DNA of 64,000 bases from Melioribacteraceae bacterium (GTDB lineage Bacteria > Bacteroidota > Ignavibacteria > Ignavibacteriales > Melioribacteraceae). Numbering within the stretch: position 1 is the first letter of the stretch; each line of letters begins with the position of its first letter. Of the stretch, positions 1 through 10,094 are shown piece by piece. The position numbers were made by a program, and so were the translations under genes. The stretch covers positions 930,001 through 994,000 of the forward strand of contig DAOSDY010000001.1 of assembly GCA_035362835.1 (NCBI GenBank). Direction: 5' to 3'. The notes under the pieces are model-generated. The model made no database searches. It saw only the letters and a list, made by a program, of their open reading frames with translations, and was not told the DNA's origin.

Positions 1-2198
1 GAAGCAAATCCCTCTCCCGTTAAACCGATCTCATCTTTTTTATTCGTGTTATAATATATTTCAAGAATTCCGTTTTCCACTACTCTATTAACCGGTTTAA
101 AAGTAACAACCAGTTCTTTCGTTTTACCGGCTGATAGTGAAAAGAGGGACGCTGTTTCCAGAGTATTCGCAGATATATCTTCCAAGGGTGTACCGTAAAG
201 TTCATCGTACTGAAGCATACTGCTGCTCACGCCGAGGACAAAAGAGAATTTCCCGTTTGTTATTTTAATTGAATCAATCGTGACTGTTCTGGTGGATCTG
301 TTCTTAATACTCAGCGACAGTGTTTTATTATTCTTCAAATCGACCTGACCGAAGTTTAACTGAAGCGGAGTTGCAAGCAAAGGCGACACACCTCTGCCGG
401 TTAATGGAATAACCAGCGGCGTACTCCCCTGCTTATTTATATGAATGATAAGATTGGCGTTTACAGCTCCCTGATTCTGAGGCATGAATTTAATTTTTAC
501 TGATATTGTCTCGGCTTTTGCTACCCAATAACTTGTCGAGGAACTGATCGTAAATGAAGGGTTGTCTGTTTCAATCTTGCTTATAAAGAGATCAATGCTG
601 CCGTTGCTTGTGATAAATTTTATTGTCTGTTCAGAATAGGCACCGACAACCACATCGTTAAAATCAATGTTTGAGATAACGGTTGCTGGCATTATTGTAC
701 CGTTAAACGGAGTTGCGGCAAACGGCTGAAAATCAATAAGTCCTTCAGCCTTCTGACCAAAACCGTTCGGATTGTCGGTATGCGTGGGTCCCGACTGATC
801 GCCCCAGAAATTATTCTCGGCGGTTATCCCGGCAGCACTGTAGTTTTTTATTGCAAATGAGTTGTTATAAAAATCATTATTGAGGAGAACGGGATTGGCA
901 TTATTCCTCGTTGTGATTGCATATGTACATTGTGTAAAACGGGAATTACTTATCTCCGGCAAAGAATTGTCTATGTTTATAAAACAATTATTGAAAGAGC
1001 AATTTGTTAACCGGGAAGCAGAATTGTATTTGATTTGAATTGATGCATCTCCGCTGGTTAACCCTGTAAAGCGAACATCGTTTGCGATTATGGTCCCTTT
1101 TAAAGTTGCACTATAACCTGCGGTGATACCGGTTGTTGAAGTGAAATATACTTCGGTTTGTGATTCTATCGTGAGCGTTGAATTGTCGCGGACTGTAAGA
1201 TTGTTTATATAAAACGGAGATAATGCTTTAGTGAGTGTATAATCGGTTTTTAAGCTTCCCTGCAATCCGAGTCCCGGATAAAGAACATTTGCATCATAAG
1301 TTATATCAGAAACATTAACGGTACCGCCGTCTTCAAGCATAATCGGATTAATAACGCTTGCAAACTTGGTTTTTGAAACATCTATTTCGCTGTTTTCAAC
1401 AAGCAGATATGCGTTGTCAAAATTCGAATTGTTTACAGTCCCTGAACTCGCTCCGCTTTTAAAATATATCTTTGAATCCGAAGTTAAAGCTCCCTTAATG
1501 AGTGCACCCGAAATATTTAATGTCCCTCTTGAAGATGTACTGGACCCCACGGTAATTGCCGTGGAAGAAGTCAGCTTCGCTTCGACACCGTTTTCAATTG
1601 CGAATGTCGCACCGCTGTTGACCGTCAGATTATCAATAAAATAGGGAAAACCGTTATTGGTCATCGTATAATCCGTTGATAGTGTACCTTTGAATTGAAT
1701 TCCATAATTCGTATTGCTCGATTCAAAAGTCATACTGCTGTGGGTCAGTCGGCCTCCGTCTTCCAGAACAACAGGATAGACGCAATTACTAAAAACTGAT
1801 GTGTTGAGTGTAACTTCACTCTTCTCTATCCAGAGATAAGTATTATTAAATGAACAATTATTGAAAGTGCCCTGACTTGAATTTGATTTGAAATAAATCC
1901 TGGCGTCACCCGAAAGTAAACCAGTAAATGTAGTACCTGAAGCATTCAGGTATCCCCGGGATGAAGAGCTTGAACCGACCGTGATATAAGATGAGGTTGT
2001 GAACCTTACTTCAACACCGTTTTCAATAGTAAGAGTTGCTCCGTCTCTTATAGTAAGAGACCCGGTTAGATTATAAGGACTATTGGATAAAATCCAAGTA
2101 GTATTTGCGTTGATAGTGCCCTGAACGTTGGTTTGAGAAATGCCTGCCGATACAACCAAGAAAAAGATGTGAACAAAGTACAAAGCCTTTGCCGACAT
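1..2198 (-). CDS. Secreted beta-helix surface protein with ASH/HYDIN-type Ig domains, C-terminus beyond window
   Basis: The minus frame is open from an ATG at 2198 to the window edge (about 732 residues, no stop), so the C-terminus is missing. The start is set by a GAGGGAAGA ribosome site directly upstream and a signal peptide of about 23 residues ending near SAGISQ. Residues about 40-400 hold three homologous blocks of roughly 120 residues, with recurring IENGVE, TVGSSxSSRG, YFKSxxSxG and LEDGG motifs, typical of right-handed parallel beta-helix (pectate-lyase-like) surface proteins. About 500-600 and 605-730 look like Ig-like ASH/HYDIN or DUF1573 domains (NIDFNDVVVG; LNFGQVDLKN). Family knowledge: such proteins are cell-surface or secreted, often T9SS cargo; the sorting domain would lie in the missing part. 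No enzymatic residues can be assigned; adhesion or glycan binding is a guess. Confidence 0.8.
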   Translation of the reverse strand, partial: MSAKALYFVHIFFLVVSAGISQTNVQGTINANTTWILSNSPYNLTGSLTIRDGATLTIENGVEVRFTTSSYITVGSSSSSRGYLNASGTTFTGLLSGDARIYFKSNSSQGTFNNCSFNNTYLWIEKSEVTLNTSVFSNCVYPVVLEDGGRLTHSSMTFESSNTNYGIQFKGTLSTDYTMTNNGFPYFIDNLTVNSGATFAIENGVEAKLTSSTAITVGSSTSSRGTLNISGALIKGALTSDSKIYFKSGASSGTVNNSNFDNAYLLVENSEIDVSKTKFASVINPIMLEDGGTVNVSDITYDANVLYPGLGLQGSLKTDYTLTKALSPFYINNLTVRDNSTLTIESQTEVYFTSTTGITAGYSATLKGTIIANDVRFTGLTSGDASIQIKYNSASRLTNCSFNNCFINIDNSLPEISNSRFTQCTYAITTRNNANPVLLNNDFYNNSFAIKNYSAAGITAENNFWGDQSGPTHTDNPNGFGQKAEGLIDFQPFAATPFNGTIMPATVISNIDFNDVVVGAYSEQTIKFITSNGSIDLFISKIETDNPSFTISSSTSYWVAKAETISVKIKFMPQNQGAVNANLIIHINKQGSTPLVIPLTGRGVSPLLATPLQLNFGQVDLKNNKTLSLSIKNRSTRTVTIDSIKITNGKFSFVLGVSSSMLQYDELYGTPLEDISANTLETASLFSLSAGKTKELVVTFKPVNRVVENGILEIYYNTNKKDEIGLTGEGFA

Positions 2199-2539
2199 TC
2201 TTCCCTCTTATGGCTGATTTATTAAAATAGGTTTTGTCGGATAGGAAAGTAGTAACTGCTTTCTAAAAAAAATTAAAAATGAATTAAATTATACTGTCTG
2301 ATAAAAATACACCCGATCAATATCATAAATAGTATAAGCTCTAAAACAACTTAGCAAGATAAGTGACTAATGTAAACACTTTTTATTATCGTTTTAATTT
2401 TCGTCACACCACTTTGAATTTTTTCAGATAACCGGATAACTAATTATAAAATAATGTAATGGTTGGCGGCATTACCGCATTGATTTTACAAGGCTGCCGT
2501 CTGATTTTTTTATTATGAAATTAAAACTCTTGGAATGAA
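2199..2539. other. Intergenic region, promoter side of the beta-helix gene
   Basis: This AT-rich gap of 341 bases lies between the lipoprotein stop and the start of the beta-helix gene, both on the minus strand. I see no credible ORF or RNA gene. A short GCGG/CCGC hairpin near 2466-2478 has no U-run after it on the minus strand and is not convincing as a terminator. Confidence 0.5.
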
Positions 2540-2953
2540 TTACTTATTAAGAGAAACTACTTTCGAAACCAGTTTAAAACTGATTGAGTTTTGAAGAATA
2601 TTATATTCATTCCTTAAAGTATATCCGCCGGCCAGAAATTTCCCGTGAACATCAAAGAATCCGTCAATCGATCCTTCCAGGTCGCCAATATTTGTCTTCT
2701 TCAGAGAAAAATTCAATACCGCATGCTTGTTCATAACCGTCCCGGTAAAAATGAATGTTAATCCGTTCCAGTTACCTGAACCCGAAATGGAGATTTTCCC
2801 GTCATGATACATGTATAAAATTACGGTGTTGGTCTCTTCAAGATTTGTCTGATACTCACCGGAATAGTTTATGTTACTGTCCGGTTCAACCGGATTCTCA
2901 TAACTACAACCGGTTATAAATATTATTAAATAGATTACAAGCACCTTTTTCAA
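2540..2953 (-). CDS. Small lipoprotein of unknown function
   Basis: A predicted 137-residue lipoprotein. The frame is open up to 3013, but I place the start at the TTG at 2953: it follows a strong GGGGGGAG ribosome site and begins a textbook lipoprotein signal (LKKVLVIYLIIFITGC, lipobox ITGC). The extra 20 residues upstream are polar and would bury the signal. The mature part is beta-rich, with GKISISGSGNWNG and DGFFDVHGKFLAGG, like small membrane-anchored beta-barrel or lipocalin-like proteins of Bacteroidota, but I recognise no named family. It is a single gene followed by 340 bases of non-coding DNA. Confidence 0.65.
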   Translation of the reverse strand: MKKVLVIYLIIFITGCSYENPVEPDSNINYSGEYQTNLEETNTVILYMYHDGKISISGSGNWNGLTFIFTGTVMNKHAVLNFSLKKTNIGDLEGSIDGFFDVHGKFLAGGYTLRNEYNILQNSISFKLVSKVVSLNK

Positions 2954-3146
2954 GGCTCCCCCCCATTTATAGTTTTTAATCGAAGGCGGGGATTCAATTC
3001 TGCTACCCCGCAAAATAACTTCTGACTAATTATCGAGGTGGAGTGAAGAAAGTTTAATTTAAAATGAATTGTAAAGTTTACATGAATGAAAAATTCTAGT
3101 TTGATAAAGCAGCACTTTTACGTGAAAGATTTTTATAGATTGGATT

Positions 3147-3740
3147 TTATGCGTTATTCCGGTTTCTATATTTAAAACAGTCTGACGTATGGTCATCAAC
3201 CATACCAACCGCCTGCATAAATGCATAACAAATTGTAGATCCAACAAATTTGAATCCGCGTTTCTTCAAATCCTTGCTCATCCGATCCGATACTTCTGTT
3301 TTAGCCGGTATTTCACTTACACGTTTCCAATTATTTCTCACCGGCTTAAAATCAACAAACTGCCAGATATAATTATCGAAAGAACCGAAGGATTTTTTAA
3401 TTTCAAGAAAAATTTTGGCATTATGGACGGCCGATTCGATTTTAAGTCGATTCCTAACAATCCCCTCGTTTTTGATGAGTTCTTTTACTTTTTTAGAATT
3501 ATATCTGGCAACAATATGTGGATCGAAATTGCCAAAAGCTTTGCGGTAGTTATCGCGCTTGCGCAGAATGGTGATCCAGCTTAATCCGGCCTGCGCACCT
3601 TCCAGAATTAACATTTCAAACAGTTTTCTGTCATCGTGCACCGGAATCCCCCACTCTTCATCGTGATATTTGCAATAGAGCGGATCGCTGCCTGCCCAGC
3701 TGCATCTTATTAAATTTCCCGGATTATTCATAAACTGCAC
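3147..3740 (-). CDS. tag: DNA-3-methyladenine glycosylase I
   Basis: Base-excision repair enzyme that removes 3-methyladenine from alkylated DNA. At 197 residues it has the usual Tag length. The signature is clear: RCSWAG near residue 12, YHDEEWG at 25-31, and LEGAQAGLSW at 46-55, where Glu47 matches the catalytic glutamate of E. coli Tag. The four zinc ligands of the family appear as Cys13, His26, His184 and Cys188 (DDHTSDCF). The Met at 3731 is an alternative start. It stands alone between a lipoprotein and an aldehyde dehydrogenase gene; no Ada-type regulator is visible. Confidence 0.95.
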   Translation of the reverse strand: MQFMNNPGNLIRCSWAGSDPLYCKYHDEEWGIPVHDDRKLFEMLILEGAQAGLSWITILRKRDNYRKAFGNFDPHIVARYNSKKVKELIKNEGIVRNRLKIESAVHNAKIFLEIKKSFGSFDNYIWQFVDFKPVRNNWKRVSEIPAKTEVSDRMSKDLKKRGFKFVGSTICYAFMQAVGMVDDHTSDCFKYRNRNNA

Positions 3741-3817
3741 TTATACAAATTATATTTTATAAATCTATTTATCAGTACATCGATTATTCTTAACCGCAAA
3801 TAATCTGGAACCGGTTT

Positions 3818-5182
3818 TTATTTTATCCAGACCGATTTAATATTCACAAACTCTTTTATTCCGTAATGAGAGAGTTCTCTTCCGTAACCGGAATTTTTAA
3901 TTCCACCGAAAGGCAGACGCGGATCCGACTTAACCATACCGTTTACAAACACTGAACCGGTTTCAATTTCTGAAGCAATCTTTCTTGCCCTGTTCCTGTC
4001 CGAAGTCCAGAGGGATGCCCCAAGGCCAAAATCAGAATCATTCGCAATGCGAACTGCGTCTTGGTCATTAGAGGCCTTTATAAGTGAAGCAACCGGACCG
4101 AAGATTTCATCGTCGTATGCCGGCATTCCTTTAGAGAGATTATCGAGAATAGTTGGTGCATAATAAAATCCTCTTCCGGGAAGAATTTTCCCGCCGGTAA
4201 GAAGAGAAGCTCCTTTGGCAATAGAATCTTTTACCTGTGCATCAAGTTCATAAAGCAGGTCCTCGCGGGCTATCGGACCGAGGTCTGTCGTTTCATCCAT
4301 CGGTTCGCCAACTTTAACACTCTCCATCGACTTCACAAATTTTTCACGGAACAGATCATAAATTTTTTCAACCGCAATAAATCTCTTTGCGGCAATACAA
4401 CTTTGGCCGTTATTAATTAATCTGGCAGTAACTGCGGTTTCAGCGGCCATATCCAGATCGGCATCATCGAGTATAATAAACGGATCGCTTCCTCCCAGCT
4501 CAAGCACAGTTTTCTTAAGTTCCTTTCCGCAGGCTTCTGCTATTTTTCGGCCGGCCGGTTCGCTTCCGGTTAGTGTAGCAGCTTTAATCTTAGGATTTCT
4601 AATAATTTCTTTTACCGGTTCCGAACCGATCAGAAGAGATTTGAAAACATTTTTCGGAAAACCTGCATTTAAAAAGATCTGTTCTATTGCCAGAGCACAC
4701 ATAGGCACGTTCGAAGAATGTTTAAGCAGTCCGACATTTCCTGCCATTAAAGAGGGAGCGGCAAACCTGAAAACCTGCCAGAACGGAAAATTCCAGGGCA
4801 TTACCGCCAGTATTACACCTAACGGATTGAATTCAATATAACTCTCGGATGCATCAGTAGAAACAATTTCCTTTTTTAGAATTGTCTCTGCATTCTCGGC
4901 ATAATAGTCGCATACCCAGGCACATTTTTCAACTTCGGAAATCGATTGTTTTACAGGCTTTCCCATTTCCGTTGTAATAATAAAAGCATATTCGTCTCTC
5001 TTGGAACGCATTACTTCTGCTGCGTTCTTCATCAGTTTTTTTCTTTCAGAAAATTCTACTCTGCTCCAGCCGAGAAAGGCTTGGTGAGATTCATCGATCG
5101 AATTCCGGATTTCATCATTTGTAAATGCATTGAATGTTTTTTCGATTTTCCCGGTCGCCGGATTAATTGTTTGAATTGGCAT
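3818..5182 (-). CDS. NAD(P)-dependent aldehyde dehydrogenase, succinate-semialdehyde dehydrogenase type
   Basis: Soluble ALDH-superfamily enzyme of 454 residues that oxidises an aldehyde to its acid. Visible: PWNFPFWQ at 129-136 (cofactor cleft), LKHSSN with Lys154, general base Glu228 in LELGGSDPF, and nucleophile Cys262 in NNGQSCIAAKRF. The LELGGSDPFIILDDADLD stretch and short length match the YneI/Sad branch of succinate-semialdehyde dehydrogenases, so that substrate is likely but not proven; no GABA transaminase or other pathway gene is next to it. It is probably transcribed alone, 77 bases upstream of tag on the same strand. Confidence 0.9.
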   Translation of the reverse strand: MPIQTINPATGKIEKTFNAFTNDEIRNSIDESHQAFLGWSRVEFSERKKLMKNAAEVMRSKRDEYAFIITTEMGKPVKQSISEVEKCAWVCDYYAENAETILKKEIVSTDASESYIEFNPLGVILAVMPWNFPFWQVFRFAAPSLMAGNVGLLKHSSNVPMCALAIEQIFLNAGFPKNVFKSLLIGSEPVKEIIRNPKIKAATLTGSEPAGRKIAEACGKELKKTVLELGGSDPFIILDDADLDMAAETAVTARLINNGQSCIAAKRFIAVEKIYDLFREKFVKSMESVKVGEPMDETTDLGPIAREDLLYELDAQVKDSIAKGASLLTGGKILPGRGFYYAPTILDNLSKGMPAYDDEIFGPVASLIKASNDQDAVRIANDSDFGLGASLWTSDRNRARKIASEIETGSVFVNGMVKSDPRLPFGGIKNSGYGRELSHYGIKEFVNIKSVWIK

Positions 5183-5356
5183 TTCTATTCCCCGAATTGA
5201 TTCTTAAAATCTATTCAAAATTTTTACTCACATTCATGACAACCAATAAAACTGATCTGAAATTACGAATTCTGATACATAATTTCGATCAGTACTTTTT
5301 TAAGCTAGATAGTGAAAAAAATTACCCGGTTAAAAAGATTAAACAATTACCGGTTT

Positions 5357-8143
5357 TTATTTGAGAAGAAGCATTTTGCGGGATTGAATAAAAGTAGAGG
5401 TTTTAAGTTGATAGAAATAAAATCCGCTTGTTAATCCGTTTCCGTCAAAATCGACCGAGTACTTACCGGGACGCTGAAAAGCATTTACAAGCTCGGCAAC
5501 TTTTTCCCCGATCATATTATAGATGCTCAAAATAACATTAGATTCCTGTTTCAAAGTATATACAATCTGTGTTGAGGGATTAAAAGGATTCGGATAATTC
5601 TGAAAGAGAAAATCGCCGGCAGGAATTTCCTGTTCATCGCTCACTGAAGTCGTAGTCTTATATACTAAATTGAAAGAATGTGTATCTGATAAGCCGGCAT
5701 CCTCAGAATCGGAAATACGAAGCAAAACACGAAGAGATCTTGTAAAGGCTGGCGCCCAGTTTTGCCTCCTGTTTAGAGTGGCAAGATTACTGTTGAGTGT
5801 TTTCCAGGCTGCTCCATCGTCGGTTGAGTAATCTATATTTATCTTTTCCAAGCCCGTACTTTCCCAAACGATATCAAAATTTCCAGGGATCTCGATATTC
5901 TCGCCAGATGAGGGTGAAACAAGAACGAGCTGTTTAGCGCCGGCAATTAAAAATGTTGAATTAATTCCGGCTTTAAGCAGGTCGGCCGGACTAAGAATGA
6001 TTTCATTTCTTTCTTTATCGGTAATAGAGATACTTACAGTCCACTCGCCAGGCTTCGGGTTTTTTAACTCGTAACTTCCTTTGTACTCAAAAATGCTGGA
6101 TCCGACATTATTGAACCTGATAAACTTTCCGCCGTTCTTATCGGAAGGATCGAGCATAATTTTTACTTCGTCGATTCCGCTCAGATTATCTGTAACTTTG
6201 ATCTCATAATTGATAATGAAAAGATCATTATTAGAGTTCTGCGGGTTTACAGTATAATCGAATTTTACAAGCTTCGGTGGCTCACTGTCTTTCGAGTTTG
6301 TCAGGATAATTTCAGATATAAAACCGGCGTCCGTAAGATCTTTGCTTGAATATGTTTTCAGGTTTCGTTCATTATCCTCAAGCTGCACTTCAATATAATA
6401 TTTCCCTTCTTTACTGTTCTTAAAATCAATTTTGCCGTAAAGTTCTGCAGCAAGACTGTTAATCTTAGTAATTTTTTCAACCGTGTTTCCTCCGCTACCG
6501 TTCGGAATAATAATTATGCTTACTTCACTTATTCCGCTTAGATCGTCCGTCACAGATATTTTATAATTTACAGAAGTGTTGGAACTGCTCAGCTCAACAA
6601 CTTCCGGAGAAATTGTAAATTCAACCAGATCCGGCGGTGTCGAGTCTTTGGTTTTTATAATTTCAAGCGAGGACGGTAAACTCTTTGATGAAAGCGATTC
6701 AGGATTAAAAACGGATTCGTTGCCTGTGGCATCTTTAACAGAAATGCTTGCTTTCCAAGTTCCGATAGCGGGATTATTACCGAAATCAATGCTGCCGGTC
6801 AGTGTCGCTGTAAGTAAGTTTACTTTCCTGAATGTTTCCGATTTACTTCCGCCGTTTCCGGGCGGGAGGAATTCAACAGTTACTTCTTCAACGCCGCTTA
6901 AATCATCGGATGCTTCAATTGAGAACGTGACCGAATGATCATTAGAGGTGAGATCAATGATTGAGGGTGAAAACGAAAAATTTATTAGTTCCGGTGGCGT
7001 AACATCAGTCGTTTCCTTAACCTCTAGAGTCGAGGGAAATTTATCGGCTATTTCTTCTGATGAAAGCGTAAGCTGGTTTCCCGCAACATCCTTAATTGCA
7101 ATCGATGCCTTCCAGATACCGGTTGATGGTTGATTGCCGAAATCGATACTGCCGGTTAGTGTCGCTGTAAGTAAGTTTACTTTCCTGAATGTTTCCGATT
7201 TGCTTCCGCCATTTCCCGGTGAAAGAAATTCAACGGTTACTTCGTCTACTCCGCTCAAATCATCCGTTACTTCAATTGTGAAATCGATTGAATGATCCGA
7301 TGAGGAGAGGTCAATTACCTGTGGATTGAAAGCAAATCCTTTCAACTCCGGAGGATTGTTATCTGCTGTTTCTTTTATCTCAAATGTTGACGGGAATTTT
7401 GTTCCTATCTGCTCGGATGATAGCGTTACCTGATTTCCTTCTACATCCTTCAGAGTTATTGATGCCTTCCAGATACCGGTTGATGGTTGATTGCCGAAAT
7501 CGATACTGCCGGTTAGTGTCGCTGTAAGTAAGTTTACTTTCCTGAATGTTTCCGATTTACTTCCGCCGTTTCCCGGTGGAAGAAATTCAACGGTTACTTC
7601 TTCAACGCCGCTTAGATCATCCGTTACTTCAATTGTAAAATCGATTGAATGATCCGCGGATGCAAGATCTATCTCTGCAGGGTTGAATGAAAAATTTTTT
7701 AATTCAGGCGGGCTTGAATCGGCCGCGGTATTTTCAAATATTTTAAAAGTTGGGTTAATACCCCTGGCAGTAAGGTCGCTTTCTGTAATTGTTGTCTTGT
7801 TTTTTTCTGAATCCTCCAAGTAAATAGTTGCATACCAAAATCCTGTTTTGGGATTATTTCCAAAATCGATTTCCCCCTGAAGCGCAACCGACTGAAGATC
7901 CAGCTTGCTGAATGTTTGAGATTTGCTGCTCCCGCCGCCGGAAGGCTTAAACTCGACAATTATCTTTTCAATTATATTATCAATATCATGAGCAGTAAGA
8001 TTGAATAGAACTTTTATATTATCGCTTTGAGAAGCCGAATCCGGCGTAAATGAAAATGAATCAAGTACCGGCGGATTATTGTCCTGCGGATAGACGGCTG
8101 CAGCGGAAAAAATAAAAAGAAGGCAGGAAATCAATACCCTCAT
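5357..8143 (-). CDS. Secreted multi-Ig repeat protein with type IX secretion sorting domain
   Basis: A 928-residue exported protein. It starts with a signal peptide (MRVLISCLLFIFSAAAVYPQ), followed by six Ig-like domains of about 119 residues, each opening with a PP-x-L-x-x-F motif and carrying a TDDLSGVxEVTVEF core. Next come another Ig-type domain (about 745-835) and a C-terminal T9SS type A sorting domain of about 80 residues (FQNYPNPFNPSTQ ... GFYFYQLKT). Family knowledge: such domains direct export through the Por/T9SS machinery and are cleaved at the surface. No catalytic motif is visible; a structural, adhesive or substrate-binding role is inferred. Domains two to four are nearly identical at DNA level (see the repeat entry). 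Confidence 0.88.
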   Translation of the reverse strand: MRVLISCLLFIFSAAAVYPQDNNPPVLDSFSFTPDSASQSDNIKVLFNLTAHDIDNIIEKIIVEFKPSGGGSSKSQTFSKLDLQSVALQGEIDFGNNPKTGFWYATIYLEDSEKNKTTITESDLTARGINPTFKIFENTAADSSPPELKNFSFNPAEIDLASADHSIDFTIEVTDDLSGVEEVTVEFLPPGNGGSKSETFRKVNLLTATLTGSIDFGNQPSTGIWKASITLKDVEGNQVTLSSEQIGTKFPSTFEIKETADNNPPELKGFAFNPQVIDLSSSDHSIDFTIEVTDDLSGVDEVTVEFLSPGNGGSKSETFRKVNLLTATLTGSIDFGNQPSTGIWKASIAIKDVAGNQLTLSSEEIADKFPSTLEVKETTDVTPPELINFSFSPSIIDLTSNDHSVTFSIEASDDLSGVEEVTVEFLPPGNGGSKSETFRKVNLLTATLTGSIDFGNNPAIGTWKASISVKDATGNESVFNPESLSSKSLPSSLEIIKTKDSTPPDLVEFTISPEVVELSSSNTSVNYKISVTDDLSGISEVSIIIIPNGSGGNTVEKITKINSLAAELYGKIDFKNSKEGKYYIEVQLEDNERNLKTYSSKDLTDAGFISEIILTNSKDSEPPKLVKFDYTVNPQNSNNDLFIINYEIKVTDNLSGIDEVKIMLDPSDKNGGKFIRFNNVGSSIFEYKGSYELKNPKPGEWTVSISITDKERNEIILSPADLLKAGINSTFLIAGAKQLVLVSPSSGENIEIPGNFDIVWESTGLEKINIDYSTDDGAAWKTLNSNLATLNRRQNWAPAFTRSLRVLLRISDSEDAGLSDTHSFNLVYKTTTSVSDEQEIPAGDFLFQNYPNPFNPSTQIVYTLKQESNVILSIYNMIGEKVAELVNAFQRPGKYSVDFDGNGLTSGFYFYQLKTSTFIQSRKMLLLK
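6781..7600 (-). repeat. Tandem 357-bp intragenic repeat (three copies of one Ig domain)
   Basis: Homologous segments begin at 6781, 7138 and 7495, exactly 357 bases (119 codons) apart. The segment from the IDFG codons through the RKVNLLTATL codons is identical or nearly so in all three; the copies at 7138 and 7495 share roughly 90 identical bases in a row. Silent sites are conserved too, which points to recent duplication or gene conversion, not only selection on the protein. Confidence 0.9.
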
Positions 8144-8598
8144 TTTGATTTGCCTTTAGAATTTGATCTATTTTATAAGCACCCTGGAGAGGCAACCGAT
8201 TTTATACATTTGCCTTTGAATTCATGGTAAATGTAACGTTTACAAATATTTATGTCAATAATCATATTCAATTATTCCAATCCTGTGTTCCGGAATTGAG
8301 ATAAATCACACTAATTTAAATTACAAAACCGCCTTTTCTCGGGATGGAGTGGTTTCCTGCCGGTTTCTATGCTCAAGTATATTTTACTCGACTTAAATAC
8401 CGTTAGCACAGACAATCAAGTAAATTAAGTCTGAACATGCTTCAAAGTCATTTACGGAATCTACTTTTAATTTTTTCGCCAATCGAGTGCCGGTTTTAAC
8501 GGGGATATTTCTATACAATAGATTTCGATTAAAAAAAATTTTTTGTAAGTTCGAAACAAGATAACTGAGAAAAATTCTCCAACTAACAACTGTTCTTT
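8144..8598. other. Divergent intergenic region between the T9SS protein and phoH
   Basis: These 455 bases separate two divergently transcribed genes, so promoters for both are expected here. It is AT-rich, with no ORF that looks coding and no obvious terminator or RNA gene. The phoH start at 8599 has no strong Shine-Dalgarno sequence, which is common in this group. Confidence 0.5.
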
Positions 8599-9939
8599 AT
8601 GGGAAAAGCTAATCCAAAAACTTTTGTTCTCGATACAAACGTAATTCTTCACGATCCTACCTGTATTCATCATTTCCAGGAAAACAACATAATAATTCCT
8701 CTTGCAGTAATAGAAGAGTTGGATCATTTTAAAAGGGGAAATCAGGTAATCAACCTGAACGCGCGGGAGTTCGCCCGCACACTAGATTCAATTACGGGTA
8801 ATGAAATATTCAACGGCGGCGTTTCGCTTGGCCGCGGACGGGGAAAAGTCCGGATCGTAATTACCAAGGGATTATCGAAAGAGATCCACGATGTTTTCAG
8901 GGATGATAACGTTGATCACCGTGTCCTTAGCGCTGCTCTTGACGCATCAAAAAACAATAAGGACCGGCTGAAAATTATTCTGATCAGTAAAGATGTAAAT
9001 CTCCGCATGAAGGCGAAAGCACTCGGAATTCCTGCGGAAGATTACACAACCGACCGCGTTACAAATGTTGAAGAACTTTACAGCGGCAAAGAAGTTACAG
9101 AGAATTTCGACGACGATATTCTGCAAAAATTGTATCAGGCACCGTTCGAAGTCCCGGCAAAACAAATTATCAGAAAAATTAAAACGGATGCAGTCCCTAA
9201 TAAATATTATATAATGCGGAACAGCAGCCGCTCGGTTTTAACCGTTCTTTCAAACGATCTTGACAAATTCAGGAAGATCGATAAAGAGATTGTATACGGA
9301 ATAAAACCGCGCAACGCGGAGCAGACCTTTGCGGTAAATGCGTTGTGCAATATGGATATTCCGCTTGTTTCAATGACAGGCAAAGCCGGAACGGGTAAAA
9401 CTCTCCTCGCTCTTGCAAGCGCACTTCAGGTTAGAAAAAATTACAGACAGATCTATATAGCCCGGCCGGTAGTTCCGCTCAGCAACAAAGATATCGGTTA
9501 TCTGCCGGGAGATGTCGAGAGTAAACTGGCGCCGTATATGCAGCCTCTATGGGATAATTTGAAAGTAATTCAGGATCAATTCCCCGAGACGGATAAAAAT
9601 TACCAGCTCATCAACAATATGATTAAAGAAGAAAAACTGGTTATTGAACCGCTCAGCTACATAAGGGGAAGAAGTCTTCAGAGGATCTATTTCATAGTTG
9701 ATGAAGCTCAGAATCTCACTCCTCACGAAATAAAAACTATTATTACGCGCGCCGGCGAAGGGGCAAAAATCGTATTGACCGGCGACATATATCAGATCGA
9801 TCACCCTTACCTCGATTCACAATCGAATGGTCTTTCTTACTTAATTGAACACTTTAAAGGCCAGAAGCTTTATGCTCATGTAAATCTGGAAAAGGGTGAG
9901 AGATCGGAACTTGCCGAACTGGCAAGCAATTTATTATAA
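8599..9939 (+). CDS. PIN domain plus PhoH-like ATPase (PhoH2/YlaK type)
   Basis: Cytoplasmic 446-residue protein. Residues 1-150 form a PIN RNase domain (VLDTNVILHDP with Asp12, acidic VIEELD near 38-42, LISKDVNLR near 128-136). Residues 235-446 form a PhoH P-loop ATPase with Walker A GKAGTGKT at 261-268 and Walker B IVDEAQN near 365-371. Family knowledge: this fusion acts as an ATP-dependent RNA helicase-nuclease in some bacteria. Here the gene is monocistronic and has no small antitoxin ORF directly upstream, unlike the mycobacterial phoAT-phoH2 arrangement. The following gene gatE lies 155 bases downstream. Confidence 0.92.
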   Translation: MGKANPKTFVLDTNVILHDPTCIHHFQENNIIIPLAVIEELDHFKRGNQVINLNAREFARTLDSITGNEIFNGGVSLGRGRGKVRIVITKGLSKEIHDVFRDDNVDHRVLSAALDASKNNKDRLKIILISKDVNLRMKAKALGIPAEDYTTDRVTNVEELYSGKEVTENFDDDILQKLYQAPFEVPAKQIIRKIKTDAVPNKYYIMRNSSRSVLTVLSNDLDKFRKIDKEIVYGIKPRNAEQTFAVNALCNMDIPLVSMTGKAGTGKTLLALASALQVRKNYRQIYIARPVVPLSNKDIGYLPGDVESKLAPYMQPLWDNLKVIQDQFPETDKNYQLINNMIKEEKLVIEPLSYIRGRSLQRIYFIVDEAQNLTPHEIKTIITRAGEGAKIVLTGDIYQIDHPYLDSQSNGLSYLIEHFKGQKLYAHVNLEKGERSELAELASNLL

Positions 9940-10094
9940 TAGCACATTTTTCATTTTACTTTCGGAATTAATTTGGTTTGCTTATTTAGGCATCTCTGAA
10001 TAAGTTTTCGTTAGCCATAATTTTCTTGTTGTTATATGCCGATTAAAAAAGACTTCTATTCTTACCGCCACCAATCCCCCGGGGCCAAAATTTT

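Noticed and set aside
3059..3247. 62-residue ORF on the minus strand next to tag
   Set aside because: Overlaps the end of tag out of frame and has no start signals.
8467..8727. 86-residue minus-strand ORF in front of phoH
   Set aside because: It overlaps the phoH N-terminus and has no ribosome site or family resemblance.
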